The position numbers and the translations under genes were made by a program. The notes beneath the pieces were generated by a model that was not told the origin of the DNA, made no database searches, and worked only from the letters and a program-made list of their open reading frames with translations. Shown here in pieces: positions 54,221-64,000 of a stretch of DNA of 64,000 bases. Origin of the DNA: Archegozetes longisetosus (lineage: Eukaryota; Arthropoda; Arachnida; Sarcoptiformes; Trhypochthoniidae); assembly GCA_018873245.2 (NCBI GenBank), contig JAEMBT020000004.1:12036418-12100417 (forward strand), read 5' to 3'. Position 1 is the first letter of the stretch. Each line of letters starts with the position of its first letter.

Positions 54221-56509
54221 ATTGTTGGCTATAATATATCTTCTACACTAATAAGAAGCACAACACATCATTTAATCAAATAATATTCGCTATACTTGTT
54301 GTCTCTATCAGTAAAAATTGGTATTAAGACTAACCTAAACACCTGCTAACCATTCAGTACAACTACAGCTGCTTATACAAGTCTTTTCTCAATCCTTATT
54401 GGAAAAACATTTTACAACTATTTCAGTCTAAATATAAGAAATTTCAAATTTTCTTGTTCACAATAGAGTGTAATCTTATCTAGTATTCATTATTTACTTA
54501 ACTTATAAACTACTCTTCCAGTCACTAGTGTTACATCAAATACACAAAAGTAGTATCAAAGATAAAAAGTGTTTTAGTCAAAAAATGCTCAAGGCAAACA
54601 AACAAGATATCTTACCAACTATAGTAAAGTGCGATTTAATTAATTATAAATGAGATTAAACATTTTAGATAGAGTCGATCATATATTTTAAGAATGACAA
54701 AGTGACTTGGAAAGCCAAATGATTGGGCACGAGATTCATTTTTTCGTTTCTAAAATTGAACACTAGAGTAAAAACAATTTTTGAAAGTAAAAGGATTCAA
54801 GTAGAAAACCAAAACCTTCAACAATGAAACAAAGATGCCTAAAAGACCTCGCATTCGGATAAATTCAGACTTTCTAAAATATCTATCAAAATGTCTCTGA
54901 AAATTTAGAATTTGAAAGAGGGTCTTCTTTTCACTAACAGTTAGATTGCGTTTGAAAATTCAATAAAAACTATAATGTATGAAAAAATTTGAGAGAGTAA
55001 TGATTATACAACACTTCTCTTTATCAACTCAATATCACTTCTGTATGAATTGAGGCGTAAAGATGCGAAGCATAAAAATAAATGTACCCAACATTACATT
55101 ATCGCAAGTTTTATGTGCTTAGATTGTAACCTACAATCACACATATCGTTTATTGTGTGTATTTTTGTTTAATAGAACAAATGTACGTATTCTGTGTTTT
55201 TACACACAAATGCAAATCTAGTAGTTTAAAAGAACAATCAGTTCGAAAGATCCTACTACTATGATCACTGGTTTACCAGAATTTAACTCTCATTCTATAT
55301 ATGTATATTATTAGAAACCATAAGATTTTTGAGCCAACTTTTTAGAAAAGTTGAGGTCAAATCCTGGCTATTCGCCTGTAGTTTTAGTCGTATAGTTATA
55401 AAACGCGATCATAGAGTAAACTTGAGATATGATCTTAAATGATTATTAATGAGCGTTCAAAACGTTCTAATACTTGTTACCTACTCACTTGTCAGCTACA
55501 AATCAGTCTCAACTTTATTTATTACTTATATATTCCATGAGAATAGAATAATGATCAATGCAAGTTTGGTTTTTTCACAGTTTCAATTGTTTTCTGTGTT
55601 TGCTTTGCATTTGTAAGTTTATTGCACTGTCAAACCTTCGCTACGGCTGCACTTTCCTTATCATTGTTCGAGTAAGTGAGCATTAGAAGTTAGTTCAAGA
55701 ATCTGTGGCTTCTTTGCTAGACATGCTAAGGATGTTTTACCAAAAATTCTCTTTCCGAAGCCGTGTAACTAATCACAATACAAAATCTTATATCTACTAA
55801 TATCAGAACTTCTTCTATATATATATATATATATAGAAGAATATTATATATATATATATATATGAAAACTGCAATCAAACGCAGACGACAGCTATAGGAT
55901 TGACAATATCTTTGAAAAATCGTATACTTGTCATTCAATTTTGAAATAGCTTTTTCTACCAAATGTTGACGCCATAGAAATTGATATTCGGATTAATTGG
56001 ACTATTTCAGTAGTGAAAGTATTTTATTCAGAAGTCAATAGTCAAATTTAGTACTTATAGTAGAACTGTAATTTAGGTATTCCTCATTCACTCTCCTGAA
56101 CAAATTTGAAACAATATAATCACAGTCACTCTTTCGTTGCTAAATCTAAAATTTATAAAAAAAAATACTAAAATTATGTTAGCTTATGAGTAGAACAATG
56201 AAATAAATATTTTTAAGAAAAATGATAAGATATTGCGACAAAATACATTCTAATCATTTTGAACATACATATCGTAACTTTTAGCATAAAGAATGTGAAA
56301 AAGTATTTTCGCTGTTTTTGATTAGTTTTCTAGATTTTTGATTCCATATTTAAGAATACCTTCAATGATCTGTAATTTGAAACTTAATGCATATTTAAAA
56401 GGTGATTATGACCAATACGAGCAATATGATTGAATATCTTTTTTAAATAATCATAAATTTATAAATTATGAGACAAATAGACAAATGATTAAAATGGTTT
56501 AAATCTAGG
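54221..56509. other. Intergenic stretch between ninjurin copy 1 and the orphan gene
   Basis: 5' flank of ninjurin copy 1 and 3' flank of the orphan gene. It contains (TA)n runs at 55816-55863, with a 32-base perfect palindrome. No coding signal recognised. Confidence 0.5.
55810..55863. repeat. (TA)n runs with a 32-base perfect palindrome
   Basis: 55810-55841 reads ttcttct, nine TA steps, then agaagaa: a perfect inverted repeat that could form a cruciform. A second TA run follows at about 55845-55863. Confidence 0.85.
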
Positions 56510-56515
56510 TTTATT
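56510..56515 (-). terminator. Polyadenylation signal of the orphan gene
   Basis: AATAAA on the minus strand about 11 bases after the stop codon at 56526-56528. Confidence 0.5.
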
Positions 56516-56525
56516 TTAGTGATTT

Positions 56526-56982
56526 TTAAAAGTACTTGTCAGCAGATGCCTTATGAAAATGCCTTAACATGTAATACTGTGGGTATGGATCATAAATTTG
56601 ATTAAAATCTGGATTGACGTATGATAGAAAATAGACAAAATTATTCAGAATCCAAGTCAATGGGTACACAGAATCCAGATGGTGGGGGTACACGTAACCC
56701 ACTAGGATATACTTTGATAAATCAGGATATATTGATGTATACTGCCTCTGTTGCTCTTGTCTAGTATTAAGCATAGATATTGTCTGAACATCTTCATCTT
56801 CACTCTTCAATGAAGGTGTTTGGTACACAATTGATGTCCTGTTTATGCAATTTTAACCACTGCTTACATTTGCGTTGGTAAAAACATTTTTAATTTTCGC
56901 TGTTTTTCTCAATTTTGTGCACATTACCCAAACTGTTTGAATCTAATCTCTTTACAATTATGTACTTGTCGGTGGGCCGCAT
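56526..56982 (-). CDS. Two-exon orphan gene, about 109 residues
   Basis: I do not recognise the product. Proposed exons: 56966-56982 (ATG at 56982, MRPTD plus two bases) and 56526-56838, joined across a 127-base GT-AG intron (donor gtacat, acceptor aaacag) in frame. Support: an open frame of 104 codons ending at TAA, codons richer in G+C than chance frames nearby, and an AATAAA directly after the stop. The protein has an acidic start (LKSEDEDVQ), a Gln/Arg patch (TRQEQQRQ), then a strikingly Tyr/Pro/aromatic-rich half with YILVGYVYPHHLDSVYPL, ILNNFVYFLSYVNPDF and QIYDPYPQYYMLRHFHKA. There may be one weak membrane segment around WILNNFVYFL. The small first exon is the least certain part; the large exon could instead be the end of a longer gene. 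Confidence 0.5.
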
Positions 56983-58384
56983 GTAAGATTAGAGAGACTT
57001 GGTTCAAACACCTAGGGTAATACAGCCCAAATCAAACATTTGATTTTTTCAGCTTTATTAATTGACAATAGCAACTCATTAAGAATAACGTTACTAAACT
57101 TGATGTATTCACTTAAATGATCTATTATATCACTATTAGACTTGAAAGTTTTATTTGCTTAACCTATTGCGTCTTTCAGATATTAAAGAACAAAAATTGT
57201 TTTGTTTTTAGTGTTTTCATGTGACGTGGTTAAGATATTTTATAAAGCAAAACTATCATGCTGTTCGCCTTTTAGTAACGAATTTGCATGCGAAATAATG
57301 GCATAATCAAACTAAAGGAAAAAATGAACATTATACCCTGACAAGTACTTTTCGTACTAATAATTTATAACACTAATGAATCTAACTTCCAGTTCTAACT
57401 TTTCACCAGTACCTTACTGTTAAGTTAATGCAATTTGCAAATTATAACTTTGGATATGTCGAAAAAATTATCCTCATTAATTAACATCATTTTAGACTTA
57501 ACACTGAAAAAATAGCTCTGACTCAAAATAACGATTGTCTCTTAAACGCTGCATCGAATCAATAATCTCACTTAACAATAAGAAATTGGATCTATATGCG
57601 ATCAAAACTGAAATCTGTCTCCAAAAGCATTTATTAAACGATAATAATGTTAACGATAACGACAAACTTATTTGACATTCGATGCTCTAGACTCTAAAAG
57701 TAAACAACATTCGAATGAATATCTGATAGCGCTTCGTATCTAGAAGGTTAACAATAAGTTTGACGTTAATCGCATTAATATGAGTGCAAGTTTGATGCCT
57801 TAGCAAATAAACTTGACACTAATGTATTTCCATGTTAATTAATACATATGATAACCATTTAATAATAATAAATCTTAGAAACAATCAATACTAATAATAT
57901 GTGAACGTTAGAATTAAGGTAAACTTTGTCAACTTTAACAATGCCTTTATTTATTAATGTTTGTTCTTTATTGAATTGAAGTCCATTAATATTAGTAGGA
58001 AAAACCATTTAAAGCTCGTCACATATTAACATTACAAAAGATCCGACAGAACCAGACTAGGATTAAGCAATAATCAAAAGGTACTATTGTTGAAATGATA
58101 TCAGATGTGAAAATAATTATGTAAATGCATAATTCATATAAATAACATCAGATATGCAGAAACGAATCGATATGTCTGATGCGTTTCATACCGAAACAAA
58201 TCGATAGGCTAGAAAAATTTGTCAATCAAAAAGTTCAATACAACTTAAAATGCTTGCAATAGATAAGATGAGTTTCAGTATAAATTTAACGGCCTTTCAA
58301 AAATATTTAACACGCTTTCGATAAGTGGTCATAAAAATACGGAAACTATCTCATAAAAGGTGTTTATAAAAAGTAACAAAAATT
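56983..58384. other. Intergenic stretch between the orphan gene and ninjurin copy 2
   Basis: AT-rich; no recognised exon on either strand. Holds the promoter of the orphan gene and the 3' UTR of ninjurin copy 2. Confidence 0.5.
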
Positions 58385-59065
58385 TCATTTGGCAGAAATG
58401 AAGACACTTAGAAATATATTAACAACAGTTATGAGAAAAACGCCAATAAGAATAAGATTGCTATACGTATCAGCCACACTCTGATATCTCTGAACATTTA
58501 TATTATGCCTCACATTAAGTATTAATAATATTCCAACAATAACTTGTAATCCTATTGAAACTGCGATACATGCTAGATTTATGATAAAGTAATAATCATA
58601 AGTTTCTCTATTATCTCTATCGTAGTGGAAGAGCAAATATTTTAGTTGAGAACAGTTTGCACTTATAAGCGAAAGGTCGAGCATTCCTTGTGCTATATTC
58701 TTCTTAGTTGAATATAAACTGACATCAATGCCAGCACTTCCATCGACAACATTTGGCTGTTCCTCCTGTTACACAATAGATATATTTTAGTGGCAATTTT
58801 ATTGCGTAAGAACCATTGCCTGACTTTAGCTCACAAAAAGGCAAATACTTTGTAAGCAGGAGTAGTATTGTATTAAGAAAATATCTCATACATTCATTAC
58901 GCAACTACTAGTAAGTTATATCCTCTCGATTGTAATTGAGAGAGTCTATAGACTTGCCTCTTTGTCAGCAATCAATCGTCTTCTTATATCGGGTGCATTC
59001 AACGGTTTCATATCAGTAAGAATGATGGCCTCTTTAACATCGGTTTCATCAGAATATGGATTCAT
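58385..59065 (-). CDS. Ninjurin family protein (copy 2), 2 exons, GC-AG intron
   Basis: Second ninjurin, 162 residues. Exons: 58958-59065 and 58385-58765, phase 0. Start is the ATG at 59065 (MNPYSDETDVK), the first after an in-frame TAG. The donor is AAAGAG followed by GCAAGT, the standard consensus of the rare GC-AG introns, with acceptor gtaacag; no GT donor nearby keeps the frame. Residues 1-62 are a polar cytoplasmic tail; then AQGMLDLSLISANCSQLKYL (61-80), a first membrane span ending GLQVIVGILLIL, a loop with a tyrosine (QRYQSVADTY) and a second span LILIGVFLITVVNIFLSVF close to the C-terminus. This is the full ninjurin layout. It shares QVIVGILL and VVN with copy 1 but has a different intron pattern after the first exon, so the duplication is not recent. 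Confidence 0.88.
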
Positions 59066-59897
59066 CGCTATATTGATGTTCTCCAAATAGAAAACTTTTC
59101 GCTAAATTACTATCTATAACATCTTCAATAAATCACGAAACTGTTTGTAAGAATTTTTTTATTAACCCGTTCAATCATCCATTCGTTTTATTAAAAAGAT
59201 CGCATTATTTCAGTTAAACAACAAATTAAAATAATAACAGATCGCTTACTCTCAGTTCTGTTTGCCTTCCATTACCCAAACTCTAGCGCTCTGAAGAGAG
59301 ACAGAAAACAGTGCCAAACTATTAACAAACTGAAACATCCTACGTTCGAGTGCCTCAGTGTTTTCCTTATTTAACATTATTATTTTTATTTTGCAACCAT
59401 TTTCAAAGTTAAGCGAAAACCAGTTTTCAACTTATTTGAAAGCAAATGTTATTTTCATCAAGCAGTCTTTCTATGTACCAAATAATACAACCTAAAAGTT
59501 TTAGTTTGATCAAAATAAGGTGATTTCATAAAGAAACACCTTCTATTTAAGTATTGCTATTTAATGTTTTTACTCCCTTTTTGTTGCAAACATAATCCTC
59601 TTTTTTACTTGAGCGAAATTAGTTCAAAGAAGTCATTGCTAACAATGCTGTGAATTTTGTTGCCTTATTCAAGTTATTACTACGGTCTATTGGGAGCGCA
59701 AACACCGTCTAAATCTCAGTAGCATTTTTTGGTTTGACAAACACATTGACTTGCATTAAGCTAAATAGTAAGTAGTTTTTCGTCGATTTGTTGGCAAAAG
59801 TATAAAATAGTGGCTTAAAAGTAGAAGAGGAAAGTAGTATTGGAATTCGTAGTTATTACATAACTGAGCACTACTCTAGGCTATTATTACTACGATT
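59066..59897. promoter_or_regulatory. Divergent promoter region
   Basis: 832 bases between the start codons of ninjurin copy 2 (-) and the next gene (+), which point away from each other. Both 5' UTRs and promoters must lie here or in upstream introns. A TATA-like motif for the plus-strand gene is at 59801-59808. Confidence 0.45.
59801..59808 (+). promoter_or_regulatory. TATA-like box
   Basis: tataaaat, 97 bases before the ATG at 59898. A start site about 30 bases downstream would give a 5' UTR of about 65 bases. In AT-rich DNA this can occur by chance. Confidence 0.35.
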
Positions 59898-62800
59898 ATG
59901 ACGGCCAGACTTAGAAGAGTAAATGAAGGAAACGCATTAGACGAGGTACGTAAGCATATGACATATAGATTTATATACGAACGACTGACTCTACTCTCGG
60001 CCTATTCTGCTCACTATTATATAAATGAGTAACCGATTCAGACTAACACTTCTGCAGTAATGCAACTCTGTTTCTTTACAAGATTAAATATTAATATTTA
60101 GCTGAGAGTTCTGTTTCTTCAATCTAGCAAATCTTAGCGTTCAAACACTAGTTAGTGAGCAAAATTGAGATCAATTGTTGCCTTATAAGGTTTATCCAGA
60201 GAATCTTAATCAAAGTTTTGCTCTAATTTTTTCCGCTAATATAAAAATTGATTTTGTCAGATTGTTTTAAAGGCGAGTCACTTTTAACTCAATAAATTTG
60301 CTAACTTGATGAAAAAGAACAATTTTTAATCAGAGTTATTCGTTGTAATTAGAAAGAAAAGTTCTAAAATAATAACATGAGCTTACAAGAAAATTAATCG
60401 TAATTATTGTTGACATATGGGCCGTGTAGTTCAAAATCATAACAAGGTTTGAATATAACTTTTTTGACTACAGGGATTCTCTAATAGCAAAAATCGCATA
60501 AAAGCTTAGTTTTGTTTATTATTTGAATATTTTAATTTTTGGTGAATTAAGTTTGAATCCTAATTTTTTTATAAGAGTGATTACATTAATTATAACAATT
60601 TTTAAAGTCTAGTTTTTGCTTTCAACTCGAGTACTCTATTTTATTTGTGAGTGAATCCATCGAACTGCAATTTCATATATTATTCATAAATCTTCAAATA
60701 GCAATTATCAAATAAGTTGTTTATCTCAAACGTTGGACACTTCAGATTGTGACTTAATGAGAAAATACTCAGTTCAAAGCCTTCAACCAATTACAACTCT
60801 GACATTTTATTAGACCAACGATTTTCCTTACCTGTAGTGCGGGTTCGAATCTTCCATAAGATGAGGAGAAAATATGATTTGTCTTCAATTTGTGAAAGCA
60901 AATGATTTCACTTGTGTGTCATATTCCTACAGGAATCTCATCGAAAGTATAATACTAGGGTTTTGCTTATGTAATGCGGTTTTTGTTAGTAAAATTGGTC
61001 GGCCGGATTCAGGGTTGTCTTCGACACTCAAGTCGTTGTTTGAGAAGCGCGAAAACCATCGCTGACACTGACTCACACTCAGAGCTTTGCGACCATATGT
61101 GTCCCGAATGTGTTGTGCGGCTTCGGTAGCATTTGATCCCCAATCAAATTCATACAACAAACAATGTCTTATGTGAGTCTTAGTCGCAAACTCTTCAGCC
61201 ATTTTGGACACAATTTATTTAAAGATTATTTGTCAATAATTTCAGTTTAGACATCACTCTTTTGATGACTTTCCAAAAACATTTGTAAACAATCGATTAC
61301 TGATTCAAAATTGAACTCAAACATAACGTTAAAAAACCGCATTACATAAGCAAAACCCTAATATTTAGTTAACAGAATGCGAACGAAAAGATCTCATCAA
61401 CGGGACTGTTGTATTGAACGAACTTGATTAACAGCGATCAAGATTCTTAAGTTCACTGTCGAACTATAAATATGAAAGAAAAGTCATGCAAAACATTAAT
61501 CATTAGTTATGATTTGACTAAATAACAAATTGATTGAAAAGCTTTTTTAAACATTTAAATGTAATAATGAGCTGTTACTAATTTAGTAAGTCGTTTCGAT
61601 TAATATGGTTTTATCGAATTTAATCATTAAAACCCTTATCACAAAATACTTGCTCTGTGTGTCAAATTATACTGTATTTTATTAAGTTATTCTTTTGAGA
61701 ATATAAAATCATTAGATGATTGAGCGAATAGTTTTTTATAGTGATTCGAATTGAATTCTCTAGTAGCTTTTCAAACTTCTTTGAAGAAGTTTAATATTTA
61801 TGCAGTCGATAAGTCTGTCTCAGAATAATTTTTCAGAACCTTATATCAACTAAATTCAACTGAGCAGATAAGCAGATTCTGTAGGCGTCAAGCAAAAAAA
61901 TTTATCGAAAGAATAAATTTCAATATAAGTTGATTTTTGTTAGTAGAGTCCATGTATGACAATCGACGAACATGTGTCTGAATTAGGGATACCAACTCCA
62001 ACACTGCTCGAAGCTGGACAAAAATATTCAAAGGGGGAACTAGAATGCATATTAAATTTTTTATGAAATTTTTCGAATAGTTATTCTTTCATACACAAAT
62101 CGATCTCATTAATGGTTTTTCGTATAATTGTTCGAAAATTCCTCTTCTTTCAACTACCAATTGACATAATCTTTCAAAATATTTTTAAAAATAAATTTTT
62201 AAAATGTTTTATTCTTTCTTAACTTGCCATCGTTGAAAAAAATATTTTCCCTAGTCTAAGTGGTTTTAGGAATAAAGTGAAGTTTTATTTTTCAAATATT
62301 TCATTAAAACATTTTGAAAAACCGCGAGGATGGAGATCTCAATCTATAGTTTTAGACCCGAACTGAAGACTGAAGACTGGAGAATAAGCCTTAAAGTTGG
62401 AGTTGTGGCACCCTTAGTCTCAATTCACCACAAGTTTTATTCACTGGGTAAAACCCTGATTTAAAGGCTGTGCCACTGCTTTGGCTATCTTTAGATACAA
62501 GTATTTTCACTTGTGCAGACGAAATTTTATGTTTAAACTTCAACAATATAAAGTTAATTTTAGTTTCTTTGATTCTATTCCCTAATTAAAATCAACTCAA
62601 ATTTAATCCTATAACTATTAGCACTAAAACTAGTTCTTAAAAGTTTTTTGAAATAAAGCTTTAAAGAATGTTTTTTCTCCAAAGTTCTGTTATTCGGAAA
62701 CATAAAAGCCTCTAAAAAAGTTATGGTTTGTTAGAAAATAATTTGTCATTCTGTTAAAACTTGACATGAGATAATTGATAGCGCTTTGTTGAAAGAATCA

Positions 62801-64000
62801 ATTATAAGAACAGACATGCAATATTAAAATTTTAAAATTAAAGATGAATTTTTCAACAATAGCGTTTTGGCACATATTACAATTTTTTATGGGTAACAAT
62901 ACTTTAACACTTTTTTTAATTTAACAATTGATCGGAAGACTTATTGTGTTATTGAATGGTGAGCGCAAATTGAACTTGTTTCATATTTTTGACAAATCTG
63001 GTTGTTTCCCCTAAGTTGAACAGGTGATTGCCAAATATGGTTAAACCGGCAAAAATATGTATCTTACATGAAAGCAACTCTACGTCAATGTTTACAAATG
63101 TATCATGAAACATGAAAATAGAATGAAAAATGTCATCAGTTTTAGACTAATTCGTTGCTTCAAAATCAAAAGTAAACTTGAAGTTTACAAATAAAAAATA
63201 ATATTTGAGCATTACTTAAACTAGATTGAAAGCATTAGCAGCAAGTTTTTAATTTATTCGAACCCAAATATTTTCGTATTGTTATGAGTCAAATGTTGAG
63301 AGGGTGTCAGCGTATAAAAACACCAATAGATCTTATACTTTGGCCCAAAGCCATAATTAAAGTGTGCAATAATTGCATCTAACCATATATAAACATTGAG
63401 CCATACTTTGATGCACTTAATAATGTCTTATCACGACTGCGATGGAATACTATTTCTCTATTGTTCTTCCTAAATACACTAATTTTTTCCAATTCCTTAT
63501 AAAACATATGTACTTCAATAGTGTTAACTTTGTTTTTAAAGAAAATTTACAGTAAAAGTATTAATCAAAGTGATATAACACCTAATGTTGAAGTTTCTAA
63601 ATTTTGTCAGAATGTCTACTTTGGTAATAGAGCCATAATTTACTCAATCTTAATTTATGAAAAATTAATGGTTCTGAGTTTTTTAAATACCTTTTGCAAT
63701 TTTATATGATTTTTTAAGAGTTACTTGTTTTTAAAAATAAAAATCGCCATAATAAGCTTGAACTTAAAAATTTGTGGATTTCTCAAAACTTGTTTATTCA
63801 TATGTTGAGAAATTCTTATATAAATAATCCAAAATAGAAGTTAGCGTAATATCAACTTTATTGCTTTGTTTAAGTTTAAGAGCTGTTTCTCAAATCAGTA
63901 TTGTTTTTATATTAAAGCCAGAAGACGATACAGCGATGTCGGGCGAGCCAGTTAACGAGATCAACACTAAACCAACTAATCCTCAAATGGATATGAATAT
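59898..64000 (+). CDS. Unidentified gene, first two exons, runs off the right edge
   Basis: Exon 1 (59898-59945) codes for MTARLRRVNEGNALDE and ends at a strong donor, gtacgtaag, in phase 0. Exon 2 begins after attaaag at 63918 and reads PEDDTAMSGEPVNEINTK and on to the window end, open and in the same phase. The joined N-terminus is polar and acidic after a short basic start, with no signal peptide, so it is probably a cytoplasmic tail or an intracellular protein. I cannot name the family from 43 residues. Exon 2 holds its own ATG at 63936 (MSGEP) that could serve a shorter isoform. Further exons in the 4-kb intron cannot be excluded. The intron carries a deleted mariner and a Harbinger-like MITE. 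Confidence 0.55.
60958..61358 (-). mobile_element. Internally deleted mariner with perfect 27-bp inverted ends
   Basis: A 401-base element with perfect 27-base terminal inverted repeats (gggttttgcttatgtaatgc plus seven more bases) at 60958-60984 and 61332-61358, flanked on both sides by TA, the Tc1/mariner target. It is a non-autonomous deletion derivative and must depend on a transposase made elsewhere. Confidence 0.93.
60985..61202 (-). pseudogene. Mariner transposase N-terminal remnant
   Basis: From the ATG at 61202 the frame reads MAEEFATKTHIRHCLLYEFD and continues through SVSQCQRWFSRF to VEDNPESGRP, the paired-type helix-turn-helix DNA-binding region of mariner transposases. After ESGRPI the similarity stops and the frame runs into the left inverted repeat, so the linker and the whole DD34D catalytic domain are missing. 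No frameshift or stop lies within the remaining part. It could still bind inverted repeats if expressed, but cannot transpose. It lies antisense in the intron of the gene starting at 59898. Confidence 0.88.
61361..61982. other. Intron sequence, nothing recognised
   Basis: AT-rich stretch between the mariner remnant and the next candidate MITE; no coding signal. Confidence 0.5.
61986..62413. mobile_element. Candidate PIF/Harbinger-like MITE
   Basis: A 428-base element with inverted ends gggataccaactccaac and, inverted, gggtgccacaactccaac, flanked by TTA on both sides (61983-61985 and 62414-62416). A three-base TWA duplication with GGG-starting inverted repeats is typical of PIF/Harbinger elements. 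A three-base duplication is weak evidence on its own. The interior near the right end holds a short tandem ctgaagactgaagactgg. No reading frame. Confidence 0.55.
62417..63917. other. Intron sequence, nothing recognised
   Basis: AT-rich, up to the acceptor of the exon at 63918. A 62-codon frame at 63521-63709 has no features of interest. Confidence 0.5.

Noticed and set aside
53877..54251. 124-codon plus-strand frame
   Set aside because: Antisense shadow of the first exon of ninjurin copy 1, which has clear family similarity.
60787..60862. tRNA-like B-box (gggttcgaatc at 60841) suggesting a tRNA or tRNA-derived SINE
   Set aside because: The flanking bases do not form a proper T-arm stem and I see no matching A box or acceptor stem upstream; at most a decayed remnant.

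Overview
This is eukaryotic nuclear DNA: AT-rich, with genes split by GT-AG introns and long gene-poor stretches, mixed with microsatellites and small DNA-transposon relics. The protein content (a pH-sensitive-type ligand-gated chloride channel, two ninjurins, an ABCD1/2-type peroxisomal transporter, Chk1, a mariner remnant) points to an invertebrate, most likely an arthropod; a mite or another small arthropod fits, but the species cannot be fixed from this window. Exon boundaries were worked out by hand from splice sites, reading phase and remembered family sequences, and they often differ from simple open reading frames.

Layout. 1-911 (-): 5' half of a Chk1 checkpoint kinase gene (4 exons, runs off the left edge just before the catalytic loop). 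1508-4597 (-): complete five-exon ABCD1/2-like peroxisomal half-transporter. 4598-26362: about 22 kb with no confident gene, holding a clean hAT-type MITE with an 8-bp target duplication (9023-9641), weaker MITE candidates, simple repeats and one unexplained 151-codon open frame. 26363-40572 (+): an 11-exon pHCl-like cys-loop chloride channel, complete from signal peptide to M4, but carrying an apparent 1-base deletion in exon 5 and an awkward donor at exon 7. 44205-44567 (-): small secreted glycine-rich protein. 47499-48077: second hAT-type MITE, built of GGAATT-rich palindromes. 49138-59065 (-): ninjurin (3 exons, 4.5-kb first intron), a two-exon orphan gene, then a second ninjurin with a GC-AG intron. 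59898-64000 (+): first two exons of an unidentified gene that runs off the right edge; its intron contains a 401-bp internally deleted mariner with perfect 27-bp inverted repeats and a Harbinger-like MITE.

The genes do not form one pathway. Chk1 acts in the DNA-damage checkpoint, ABCD1/2 imports very-long-chain acyl-CoA into peroxisomes, the channel carries chloride in excitable or epithelial cells, and ninjurins are small two-pass membrane proteins linked to adhesion and plasma-membrane rupture. The only local gene family is the ninjurin pair. No CRISPR array, operon, rRNA or convincing tRNA gene was seen, and I found no clearly new system; the most useful leads are the damaged channel exon, the orphan gene between the ninjurins, and the set of MITEs.
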